Below, one piece after another: positions 52,401 through 62,739 of a stretch of DNA of 64,000 nt (within the stretch, counting starts at the first letter, position 1; the number at the start of each line of letters is the position of its first letter). A program made the translations under genes and the position numbers. The DNA is from Bremia lactucae. Taxonomy: Eukaryota; Oomycota; Peronosporomycetes; Peronosporales; Peronosporaceae. The notes beneath the pieces were generated by a model, which was given only the letters and a program-made list of their open reading frames with translations, had not been told where the DNA came from and ran no database searches. The DNA is taken from assembly GCF_004359215.1 (NCBI RefSeq), contig NC_090620.1, positions 2,542,085 to 2,606,084 of the forward strand, in the 5' to 3' direction.

Positions 52401-52640
52401 TGCCGTTCGAAATGCGTCGGGTGTTAAATGTACTTGATGATTGTAATTTATTCGGATCTCTCGGCTGCGGTGGGATACCTTAGTTAATTTGCATCGGACC
52501 CCGTGTTCGACTCACTGACAATCGCTAAAAGAAAGTTAATGCTATATCCAAGGCGCGAAAGCGCACGATATAGAGTTTCAAACAAGCGGTGAGGATGGAC
52601 TCCAAGGTTACTCGGATGTGGACTGGGCAGGCGATGTGAT
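49444..52640 (+). pseudogene. Copia-2 gag-pol, 5' part
   Basis: Plus strand, many breaks. Gag has TLTELVDAVGVPVSEDDLVI (49780-49840), a knuckle near 50025-50080 (LYCGERGHW), and protease SNGIWLVDLGATQYITFSNE (50215-50275). Integrase end KVLGCQAYVIVPKEYCTKFD is at 51050-51110, RT KHKARLVAKG, FAPVSMFTPIKILLSLAAK and MDVKTAFLNG at 51710-51880, NVDDLNIASNN near 52095-52130, and RNase H start GLQGYSDVDWAGDV at 52600-52640. There a nested element interrupts it; RNase H resumes at ~56200. Protease DSG is DLG here. Inactive. Confidence 0.8.
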
Positions 52641-52756
52641 AGGGTGACACAGAAACTCACAGCGGAAGTTTTACACTATTATATACTGAGATCTTTTAAC
52701 AGTCTAGCTGCAGTAATAAGTTGGCTACTAACTGCTACTAATTTAGTACTCAGCGA

Positions 52757-54256
52757 CCATAATGACGACCGACCCCAAGACGCCCCCAGGGCACTCCTAG
52801 ACCACAACGCCATCGGCTGATACAGTCACCACAACGACAGACGTCACGAGGCCCACCGGGCACGCCAAAGAAACATCACTTGAGCCGTTAAACACCGTGC
52901 GTGATGACCCACCGGATACTACGACATCACCACCACGAGAAGCAGCTCACCAGGACGCAAACAACTCGGATGCGAAAGATCGTGAGTGCTACAACTGGCT
53001 CAGCAAGCTGCGTCGCGGAGCTTCATGCAACGCGCTGCTCAAACATCACCCGAATAAGAAGCCTTGTGCTGTGTCAGCTCTGCAAACTACCTCGCGACGC
53101 CGCAAGCAGCAAGAAGCGTGCACAAGGATTGAATTGTGCTCGCGAGTCCGACATACCAACGTCATTCCCGATATTCACTACCGTTCATCATGCCCCACTT
53201 AAGACGATCACTGCCGACACGCTTTATCCAGAATCGAAACCACCTGCTGCAGGTGTACCACGTGACGACGTCACCATGATACCTACAAGGTCGAGCCATA
53301 CCGGCGAACAAGCACCTCACTGTGTCCATCGGACGCTCAAGGAGACCACAAGCGTCGTCGTGACACATGCGTCCCACGAGCGAGAGACCAGCTGCTTGCA
53401 GTGAAGATTGGCCCGTTGCCGACTAAGCGCAATACTTCCGACGATGCCGAGAGCGAGGAAGACCTGTTGAGCAGGTCGACAAATGCCCACTCGTCCTTGA
53501 TGACGACACTGACGTTGGCCGACAGGTTCACGAAGATTAATTCTGCCAGTGACTCACCGCCATGGGATATCTCATCCCCGAATTCTTCAACTCCTGCATC
53601 GGCTCGACTGGTTGGCGCTTCGACGTCTTCGATTTCCCATGGTCAAGGCAGTTGCTGATCGGCGGTAGGATGTCTGTCGTCGCATCGACCAAAAAGTCCC
53701 ATTCCAACGCTCATTCTCCAAGAAGTCATCATCAAAATCCAGAAGGGGAAACCACCCCACGACATCGACCCGAAGAGCCCAATTAGCACGGACCGATTGA
53801 GTGGCAACGCCTATAAGCGTTCACGAAGTCCGCGTAGTCCTTCACGAGGTGGCCATCGGCTCCCACGTATCTTAAGCACTCAGGTAGCCACGCCACTTTA
53901 CCGAGAACTCCTGCCATCCGTCTTACGGCGATGTCCGACTAGCATTTCCAAATGGAAGTATCGATCCTTGTCGTGACCCAACAAGGGTTGAGGAGTGCGA
54001 ATCATACCACCATGGTTCATCGCGTTCGTATGGGGAGGTACGATCCCTTCAGAACTGCTTGGCGGCATGTCGAGACGACCCACCTGCCTTTAGGAAACGT
54101 GTGTGCGTGCTTAAGGACCATGATTATGCGGATGATCGTCGTGTGAGAGATTGTGAGGAATCACAAAGCCATCAATGGCATCGCTTGGATAAGATTGCAG
54201 CTCAGCTCGACGCGGATCGGGTATCTGACTACGACGATGAACAAGGACTTGAATGA
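52757..54256 (+). pseudogene. Gag-like region of Gypsy-E
   Basis: From the ATG at 52760 the frame reads MTTDPKTPPGHS, a stop, then a Thr/Pro/Asp-rich stretch. Frames around 53401-53658 and 54059-54256 (DKIAAQLDADRVSDYDDEQG) are polar and low-complexity. Its position after a terminal repeat suggests gag, but no capsid or knuckle motif is clear. Broken by several shifts. Confidence 0.4.
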
Positions 54257-54334
54257 CCAACCATTCGGGACCACCTGCGAATCCTTCAGGGACGGCCGGT
54301 CATCCACAAAGTGAGGGCTCTGCTGCGCCCTCGG

Positions 54335-55063
54335 CTAATGACCTTCGTCAGATGATTTTATAACTGTGGCGTCTGTTTCAGACTGTACCGCTGGATCGAA
54401 ATATGCCTTGAGCATCCCAACGTAGAATGTCGGGTGCGTTGCCATAGCCGATGGCAAATTTAAGGTGTTGGCATTGCCGTGCACACCAATGACAGTGAAC
54501 GGTCCCACGAAACGAGGACGAAGCTTCGTACTACCGACCGCTGAAACCGCGAGCATAGGCGGGTTATAGCTTTAAGAAGCATCAATCAACAATCTTAAAC
54601 ACTCTCTTCTTCCATCGACCATGACTGTCACTGTTTTATTTTTGAAGGTCTTGAACAGCAACCATGGCGTCCCTGAAACGTAGCCTAATAGATTTACTAA
54701 ATTCAATAAACGTCAGCAAATTGCGTTTGACCGACGGTCGAACCCGATTTAGGCCTCTCAAATCATCGGCGACAGCCTTTCCCCTATCCACATTAGAAGG
54801 CATTGGCAAAGATAGGGGAATACGCGAATGCCGCAACCCCCTTCACTATAACGGGAAACCCTTGTCGACGAATGCGCCGCATTATACATTGCGAATTTTG
54901 CTTGCGCTAACTGCGCACTCCATTGGGATTGCCCATCCACGCACACACTGCGAAGCACATCCTCTAAAACACGATTGACCCGTTCGGTCTGACCTTCCGT
55001 CTGCGGATGATCCGCCGTCGACATATCCAGTCGAGTCCCCTCAGCCGAAAAAGATGTTGCCAA
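54335..55063 (-). pseudogene. Gypsy integrase, core end and C-terminus
   Basis: Minus strand: core LDMSTADHPQTEGQTERVNR with the catalytic Glu region VLEDVLRSV (55063-54900), NAAHSSTR, then the C-terminal GSTKLRPRFVGPFTVIGVHG and THPTFYVGMLKAYFDP (54540-54400). It lies opposite to the gag-like region of the same insert. Unrecognised minus frame 55709-55413 lies to the right. Confidence 0.75.
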
Positions 55064-56189
55064 AAGGCGGACATAAAGTGAGAATCTCGAACACTCACGA
55101 AAGACTCCGTAAGTCTATAATGTCGAAACACATTGTCGATGAACAGCTGTGCCGCCTACGAGACAAAGTATCCCGGAGTAAACGCCTGCTTAGCCATATC
55201 CCACTCCCTTGCTCGAGCTCCCAGATTCGAGAAGACAAAGACCACTTACGACCTCGCGTCGCGAATCTGGCGTGCGCTCAGCGCAATCTCGATCTCTCGG
55301 ATCCAGGATACCAAGCTATCGACTTCCAGCCCGTCGAACGTGGGAACGCAATCTTCACAGGCTTCGACATATCTGGACGCGGTGTATACGACGCCGGCGT
55401 CGAAGAGGCGCACTAAGCCTCAGCTCTCACTGCCCTACGTGCGGCATTTTGCGCTGCTGTACTCACGTGAGCAATGAGAGAGGACTCGTAGCGCTCAAAG
55501 CGCTCAACTCGAGCCCTTTGTAGGTCGCCAGTCAGAAAAGTGAACCCGAAAAAGTCCCCCCGCCAAACAGGCTGACCATCCTTTATGCGTCGCCCAATGG
55601 GCATCGGAAAGGTTTGGATATACTTCCTGGTAGGCATATAGTCTTCAAAGTCATCCATCATGAGTTCCATCCAGATTGTTTCGATACTTGGCCGCGGAAT
55701 TAACTTCAAGTGCTACCAAGTGGGACAGGGTCACACAGCAACACAGAGAAAGCTCTAAACTGTAATTTATTGAGATCTTTTAGCAGGCTAACTACAGTAA
55801 TAAATCAGGCTACTAAATGCTACTAATTTAGTACTACTGAATATCAATACTCCGTAGTTTGAGGTGCTGACACGTGTCATTTGTACCTAGATGAGTCACA
55901 ACGGTAACTCAGCTATATTTCTTGATGAATTGACACCCTCCCGACTATATGACACAGACACAATCTCCTTAGTGTGCCTGTGCGCCGGTCACAGATGTGA
56001 CCCCGTTACAGGCAACATCGAGAATCGACGAAGGTCAAGCGGCAACGTGTTCATGATGAACAGATATTCAAGTGGCAGCGAACGGTAGCGCTATCATCGA
56101 CGAAGATCAATTACATGGCGTTAACGACTACATAATCGGCTTTCTGGCTTAAAGCTTTCCTGTATATGACCAAGTCAGAAGTCAGGATC

Positions 56190-56430
56190 TACGAGGCAAC
56201 TGAGGCTTCATCGCATTGGCCAAGAGCCTGGAATTTCACAAGCGCACGAAGTACATCGACATTCGCTACCGCTTCGTACGTGAGAAGGTAAAAGACAGTA
56301 AAGTAGTGTTGGAGTACTGTTCGACTAAGGACATGTTGGCAAACTTGTTAACCAAGCCGATTACCGCTGTGTAGTTCGACTTCCTGCGGTACAAACTCGG
56401 TATTCAAGGCATTAATTTGGTTGAGCCGAG
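56190..56430 (+). pseudogene. Copia-2 RNase H C-terminus
   Basis: Plus strand ALAKSLEFHKRTKYIDIRYR, FVREKVKDSKVV, then DMLANLLTKPITAV and a TAG, matching the end of a Copia RNase H. It continues the coding interrupted at 52640 and ends at the 3' LTR. Confidence 0.8.
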
Positions 56431-56435
56431 TGGGG

Positions 56436-56700
56436 TGTTGTTAAGGAAGCGTCTCGACCAGCTGCATTGTACCATTCAAGAGTATGCCGAGTAGCACGGT
56501 ATATCTGGAGAATATCGGTTTGGAACCATTAATGACGTCATTGTTTGACGCCATGGGGATGACGTCAGCGGATGACGTCATAGATTCTAGAAGTTTCCTA
56601 GAGTGATGATTGGCTTGAAGTGACGATTGGTTAGAGGTAGCAAAAAAAAGGCCTGCGAATTGTGGACCTTAAGAAATTTTTCTCGTGACGAGCTGGTTGG
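56436..56700 (+). repeat. Copia-2 3' LTR
   Basis: It starts TGTTGTTAAGGAAGCG after a purine-rich gccgagtgggg and shares blocks with 49173-49436. The right end is uncertain because the two LTRs diverge in their last ~100 bp. Confidence 0.65.
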
Positions 56701-56819
56701 CCACCGAAATAAAGAGAGCTACACCTAGGACAAACATAGTCGCCTGCTGTATGATACTTCGGTGAATAAGAATTTACCCTTCCGTCGCACCTTAAGTCGA
56801 TTAAGTCTAGCGATGGCCT

Positions 56820-57540
56820 GTTTTGGCATCAGCTGTCACCTTGCGATACCTTGAGAGTCAATGTACAGATCACAAGCGAAGTTTCTTCAAGAGCTCCATG
56901 ATGCACCATCGGGTGAGCATGTGGGCCGTGAAAAGAGTGTCAGATGGCCCGACCTATATCAGTGGGTGGCCAACGACTTCCTCTTACGAACGGTGTCAGC
57001 GCATAAAGCTTGCAATGTCCAATAGTGCGCCACTGAAGCCGGTCAGGTTGGACTCATGTTTGGCATGCCGTGTAACCGCAATGGTCGGACAGGGCCCGTT
57101 GTCCTATGTAGACAGATTGAGCTCATGGTTCACTTAGCACCATGTAACAACAATAACGGGAAAGGAGGCAGCTCTTTTGTTCCTAAAACGCATGCATTTA
57201 CTATACTGGATGCCCGAGTCTATAGTATCGGACATGTATCCCCCCCTCAAAACATGACGCCACGAACCCGCGTTTAACGTCGGGTTCGTGGCGTCATGTT
57301 TTGAGCTGCTGGGTAGCAACCTCCAAATGTCAACAGCCTATCGACATCAAACCGATGTTGTCGAGGAGGTTGAAGACTTTAAGTAGAAATTTATCTTTTT
57401 GCCATTGATAAAGATCCACGCCGTATTTACATTAGTCGTCTGAAAACATATGATTTTTTCAAGAGTCCACATATCCCCATCAGTCTAACAATTCCGATAA
57501 TGACGCTGACCGTGAGTCAAGTGTCGTTGAGGTGTGAGTG
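56820..57540 (+). pseudogene. Decayed Gypsy integrase
   Basis: Plus strand: LLQELHDAPSGEHVGREK (zinc-binding region, 56885-56940), LMFGMPCNRNGRTGPVVLC then ELMVHLAPCNNNNGKG (core start, 57050-57165), LQMSTAYRHQTD (core, 57325-57360), and a C-terminal RIYISRLKTYDFFKSPHIP (57425-57480). A 60-bp palindrome (57246-57305) sits in the core, and part of the core is deleted. Confidence 0.7.
57246..57305. repeat. 60-bp perfect palindrome in the integrase remnant
   Basis: Arms 57246-57270 and 57281-57305 are perfect 25-bp complements around a 10-nt centre (cgtttaacgt). It lies between two integrase blocks that would otherwise be near neighbours. Confidence 0.92.
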
Positions 57541-57648
57541 ACGGAAAGATGAATACGTTCCAGCTGACCGACCCCCCCCCCTCCACCTTAAAGAAACTTG
57601 AAGAGTGAGGAAGACTGGGCGCTTGAAGCGAGTCCTCAACATCAGCTG

Positions 57649-57936
57649 CTATAAAAGGTCCAGCCGAAATTTCAAACGTTCGAAAGCGTGGCGAACCTTC
57701 GAGCGAACGTCGTTAAGATCCGAAGTCATTCGCGAAATTTGAATTTCGAGATCCCCGATCCGTCGTTCAGAAGCGGTCTGCACCTGAACGGAATCAGGAT
57801 AGGCAATCATGAGTAGATTGGTGTAATCGGCACTCCTATCGGGGGCCGGCCGCATAGGTTGAACCAACGCTTTCTTGGTTCGGTGTGTGTGCTGGTCCAC
57901 GGGTACGTGAAGCATAAACTTCAGATTCTCGTCCAA
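57649..57936 (-). CDS. Small antisense ORF with coiled-coil-like end
   Basis: A 95-residue frame opposite to, and just downstream of, the decayed Gypsy integrase. The end ERRIGDLEIQISRMTSDLND and VRSKVRHAFERLKFRL has heptad-like Leu/Ile/Val spacing. Its position (antisense, after the pol end) is that of the Gypsy-A/B accessory ORF, but sequence similarity is weak. It may be a distant relative or chance. Confidence 0.3.
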   Translation of the reverse strand: MDENLKFMLHVPVDQHTHRTKKALVQPMRPAPDRSADYTNLLMIAYPDSVQVQTASERRIGDLEIQISRMTSDLNDVRSKVRHAFERLKFRLDLL

Positions 57937-57964
57937 TAGAGAGGATACCCGAAGATTTTTTTTA

Positions 57965-58724
57965 CTCTAGAGAACTAATATAATCCCTGCGAGTCGATTT
58001 GCTGAGACTGGCGTATGTCTATGGAAAAAGAAGCACCAATTGGAGCCAATCCGCCATCTAGATGGAGCAGCAAAGCTAACGCGATGAAGAGACAGGGTTG
58101 TTTAACGGCGATTATTCCGTTGCACCTACACCCGTGAAGTACACTTATAGGGGTAGGTGGAGTTGGTGAGGCTGTATAAGACAAACCAACCTTTTCAATA
58201 CGTAAATTTGAATGGTCAATCAATTCGTGTGAAGTTAATTGGTATGTCATTCGGTAGAGGTTTACATAGTAGCCACCCTTGAGTATTTGATGCACACAGG
58301 TGTATTTACACTTACAGGGATGCACTATACAATTTGTCCGGAGCGGATGATCCGTACTCTCTGACACCATGCGATATCAGTTTTGGCATTTCCACAGCCT
58401 GCGTGGGAAGGTGATCTACGGCGTTGGATACGATGCGCTTCAGACGTCGTGGTGCGCCTTTACCTGGCGATGGAGCCGGATGATGTCGAGCGGGTGCAGC
58501 TTTGTCGGTCGGTTATCTGCGAGCTGGTCTGTTTAGAACAATACTCTCGCCATGTAAAGATTCACATCATCTACTCGCATCGAATTATTGGGTAAAATGG
58601 TTTCATATTTTAATTATATTAAGTGTGTATAAGTCTTAAGCTTAATCTTAGTAGACAGTACGAGAAGACGGAAGCAGCTTCCGTGATGTCAGTACAAGTT
58701 CGTTGTGTTAGGTCACCTTAATGG
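57965..58724. other. Unassigned sequence
   Basis: About 760 bp. Open frames (58370-57975 minus and 58383-58595 plus) carry no motifs I recognise. No repeat shared with the rest of the window is evident. Confidence 0.35.
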
Positions 58725-59219
58725 TGTAACAGGGCACCCTTTGCTAGTATGCAAGTCAACCTACACTGATTACAGCGAAGGTGGGACGCCTCGGCTACTT
58801 TACGTACACGACGTGCAGAAGAAGGTTGTAAGTAGTTAAGAATTCGTAGCTCTAAAGGTAGATTCTAAGGCTTAAAATAGAGGAAAGTCAAACTGTATTA
58901 ATATTTTAAGTTCCTATGTAAAGATCTTCTATCTGCTACTGACTTTATTAAATTAATAACGAACTATGTATGTCACCTACTTGCGCACCGCACAATCGTG
59001 TCATGTGACGATTAATTGGGTTGATTAAACCTTAATTAACTAATCAATAAAACTGATGTTTTATTGCGTCAATATTACCAAATTTGGTAATACTGAAACA
59101 ATTAAGGTAAACTAATAAGAATAATTTGTACTTATTTACTTATATCCTCTCACAGAAAATAATGTTAATACTTCCTCTTGTAGGAAAAACATATTTATGT
59201 AACGGGACACCTCGTGACA
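58725..59219 (-). repeat. Gypsy-B 3' LTR, copy 2
   Basis: Minus strand TGTCACGAGGTGTCCCG to GGTGCCCTGTTACA, 495 bp, aligned with 27245-27726 throughout. A purine tract (minus TTAGGAGAGGGTG) follows on the internal side. Confidence 0.8.
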
Positions 59220-59379
59220 CCCTCTCCTAAATTAACATGACTAACGTAGAGTGACAGAGAAATAATATTATGTATTTCCCCATAAATACTTGCATTATCG
59301 GTTTCGAAATTAAAATTTTCAATTCCATTGATTATTAATTTTGTTCGAAGATCCATTCGTTTGCGCATATTAACGAGAC

Positions 59380-60360
59380 CCTTTCGCGTCACTGGAGGGG
59401 CAGCAAAGCTGGAAGCTGCACGGCACAGTGAAGCTATTAGCGATGCAAATATGTTAGAAGACGCTAATGCGTCTACTGCGGGAAAAAAGTTACCTCCTAC
59501 TCCAATTGGAGGTGACTGGGCCGTGTTTATCGCCCGACTCGGGTGGCAACTGTTAAGGCCTCCGAATCAACCGGCATATCCGTTAAACCGACGGGTTTTA
59601 ACGTGACAAAAAATGTGTAACGACGAAGTTGTTTGACACTTCACCAGACCCTTTTGGCGCGGAGTCATCTTGAAATGACTCGATGGACGACGATAACTCT
59701 GGTGATGTGTCAGTGTTCATCACTAGAAGCGAAGTGATTGTAAAGGTCACTTCGGTAAGCTTGCTACTGATGGTACGAGCTTACATCACCAGAGACGTAA
59801 TGATTCTAAGGATCACTCCGAGAGTGATGTTAGCGTTAGCGTTAACGTTAACATGAGTCAACAGAAGAGGGAACGCAATGTCTTGCGGTTTGCTCCCGAA
59901 AAGAAGCATTGTTACCCTCTTAAGTCAACCCAATTCGTTAATGGGACCAACGATCGAAACCAAATGCAATTATTCGACTCATTCAGGCTTTCCAAGCCGA
60001 ATCCGTCAATGGTTGTGGAGGGATGAGAATCGGTTCGCCTCGTTTGACGAGTCCGAATCTATATCATGATTTGCATCACACCCTTGGTTATTAAGGGGGA
60101 GATTTTGATAACGAGTGATCCCGTCGCCGCGAGTCAGCGGTGACGATTGATACTGTTTCTCGTGACCAGTTGAGACTGTGCGCAGGTTACGGCTGAACAA
60201 CTGGCGAACGAAAGGACACATCAGTCCCTTCAAAACGAGCTGGTGACAGCTCGTCAGAAGATTCCCTCCTTGGAGGAAAGAGTAAATCGTCTAATTCATG
60301 AGAATCGAACTCAACCCGAGACCATAAAGCTTTGGCTCAGGACCATCAGGTTTTGGCGGA
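59380..60360 (+). pseudogene. Antisense accessory ORF of Gypsy-B (copy B2), internally deleted
   Basis: Opposite to pol. The N-terminal GGAAKLEAARHSEAI and DANASTAGKKLPPTPIGGDW match copy B1, as does RNVLRFAPEKKHC (59870-59910). A deletion then removes the Cys-motif block and the whole chromodomain-antisense region, jumping to SMVVEG near 60008. The coiled-coil tail is recognisable (EQLANERTHQSLQNELVTARQ, 60195-60260). Frame breaks are present. Confidence 0.6.
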
Positions 60361-60364
60361 TGCC

Positions 60365-62690
60365 CTAGACCGTTCCGGCATTATCCGGAATTGGGAGAAG
60401 TCTCTTGCAGATAATACGGGCGGAGACGCCCAACATAAAGCGTAGAATGTGTATGCATCCTACGAGGCAGCTCGATCGTGTACGCATTGCTTTGGCGATG
60501 TAGTACGTGAAACGGGCCGATATACCTGGGCAGTAATTTCTACTGCCCACATTCGTCACTTCATGTTTTGGTAGATTTACCGTAGACAGTAGGACAAGGT
60601 CATTTATATTGAATGAAAGTATGTTTGCTCTTCCATTTTTGTCAGAGTTCCGTTTCTGTCGGTCCACCGCATCAACGATGGTTCTCTGTGCGAAACGGAC
60701 CACTGTTTCCCTGGCCAGCAGGAAATCACCTGCTGACTCGATTTTATTGTTCTTTTCAGTGCGACCGGTTTTCGCTTTGCCGAGATATCAATCTCCTCAT
60801 TATTGAAAGTGTTATCGCTCTCATTAATAATTTTATTTTCGATGCTGAGCCTTTCAGCATCGTTATCGAAGTTGGTAATAGCATTATTGATATTACTGAG
60901 TTTGTCTGCGTCAATATTATATTTAATCAACATTGGTATCCTTCGCATTATTGGCCTTACGGCCAATGTGGAATTAGAAGATTCTTTCCTCGAGCGCCCC
61001 CCCCTTGAAAAGGAGCTACTCCCAACAGGGTAGGTATACGTGGGTGGCGTAAGCCGTTCACGGAAAACGGTGTATGCTTTGTAGAAGTATGCACTAAATT
61101 GTTGATGGCAAATTCAACCATCGGCAAGAACTCGCTCCAACTCTTATAAGAGTGGAAGTATCCGCGAAGTATCTCTTTGAGACTACGGTTTGCACGCTCC
61201 GTCTGACGATCTCGTTCAGGATGATCAGAAGTTGACATTTTTAACTGTGTTGCAATTGATTTGACCACTGTTTGGCAAAATTCCGCCGTGAATCTAGATT
61301 CTTGATCTGAGACCAGTTCGGGGTAACCCATGAAGTCGAAATATCGTGTCAACAAAGACACAAGCACAGCCTTTGGCTGTGATCGAATTCGTGACGGCAG
61401 CAAGATGTAATATCTTGCTAAAGTGATCAACGAAAACAAGAATAGCACTTTTCTTGTGGTTATCTTGCGAGGAAATCGAAGACGAAGCCCATTGATACGG
61501 ACTGCCATCACTCTGCCGAAACAAGCAGAGGTTGTAACGGAGCTCGGAATGAAGCACTCGGCCTTACTCGTTGACTTACTTCATAAGAACGTATGTACTT
61601 GCGGATGAACTTATACTGGCGTGGCCAGTAGAAGTCGCGACTTATCGTGAGATAAGTCTTCTCACGTTTACGATGAACACTTTTTGGTGCATCGTGGGAC
61701 TCATACATGATGCGTAATCGCAAATTACTTTGGGTAGGGATACCGACACGAGGTGTGTTGCCAGAAATGGCTGTATAATACAATAAATCATTGCGCGTTG
61801 TACATCGATCTGTTGAGGATCGATACATTTTAAATAATTCTTTCAAGGATTGCTGGGATGGATCTCTAAGGTAATCTATCAACCCTCTAAGAGACTCATC
61901 TTCTTGATAAGCTCTTTTTATGTCGCCAAGTAATATTGGCGACGAACCCTTATCGCACCCGGCAAAAAATCGGGCCAGCACGAAAGTATTCCAGCGACGA
62001 CATCAAGTCGTCCTGGTGTTTAGTCCACGGAGAGATTATACTCTGCTAAGAAAGACAACCATGTCGCCATTTTTGCGAGAGGTAGGGACTGTTTACGGCC
62101 CTGGGTAAAGACGCATGGTCCGTATATACAATAAACGGTCTATCTCCCAAGAAAAAGACCTTAAACTTAGCCAGTGCATATTTCATGGCAAGCAATTCCT
62201 TGTCTTGCACTGGATAGTTGCGTTCAGCTAGTTGAAGCTGACGCAATTAATAACAGTCGACGCGCTCTGCACCGTCTGTGTCATATCGCATTAATGAACA
62301 GCCGATTGTGAATTGCTGGCGTCACAGACCACATGAAATGGTCTGTCTCGGTCCGCAATCGCCAGAATTGACGATTGCATCAATCTTTGCTTAATACCTC
62401 ACTGAATCGCTGACAATCAGCGTTCCATGACCGCTTTACATTTTTCTCAACAAATCAGAAAGATTTACTGTTATTCGGCAAAATTGCGGGAGCATATGTG
62501 CTGGTACGCTGCCAGCCGAAGAACTTTTGAAGTCCCTTATATCCATCGACTGGCACAGGCCAGTCGGTGATCGCCTTGATCGTTTCCGGATCCGGGCGTA
62601 CACCGTATTTACGCACGATGCACCTAAGAAGTGGTATTTTGTTTGCGACGAATATATACTTCTTGAGATTTGCATACAAGATGTCCTACG
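60365..62690 (-). pseudogene. Gypsy-B pol (integrase, RNase H, RT), copy 2
   Basis: Minus strand, right to left: RT thumb with KYIFVANKIPLLRCIV and VRPDPETIKAITDWPVPVDG (62679-62455); RNase H RQLQLAERNYPVQDKELLAM (62246-62046); integrase N-terminal and zinc region LRLRIMYESHDAPKSVHRKR and YIRSYEVSQRV, where the second zinc Cys is now Ser (61981-61508); core LVSDQESRFTAEF and STSDHPERDRQTERANRSLK (61511-60957); linker rich in Asn/Asp (60966-60604); and C-terminus KNGRANILSF (60703-60365). The chromodomain is lost with the deletion that shortened the accessory ORF. Frame breaks throughout. Confidence 0.8.
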
Positions 62691-62739
62691 AGTGAGTGCG
62701 ATGGCCTCACTTTTAATTCAGTTGTCGCACGACTGCAGA

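Larger units (their letters stand above)
52641..56090. mobile_element. Gypsy-E element nested in Copia-2 RNase H
   Basis: Copia-2 coding stops at ~52640 and resumes at ~56200. The ends of the intervening 3.5 kb share a ~115-bp direct repeat (52641-52753 and 55720-55834, ending ctaatttagtact). Between are a plus-strand gag-like region and a minus-strand integrase, so the insert is itself rearranged. The right part (55835-56010) ends tgaccccgttaca, an LTR-like terminus. No target duplication was found. Confidence 0.5.
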
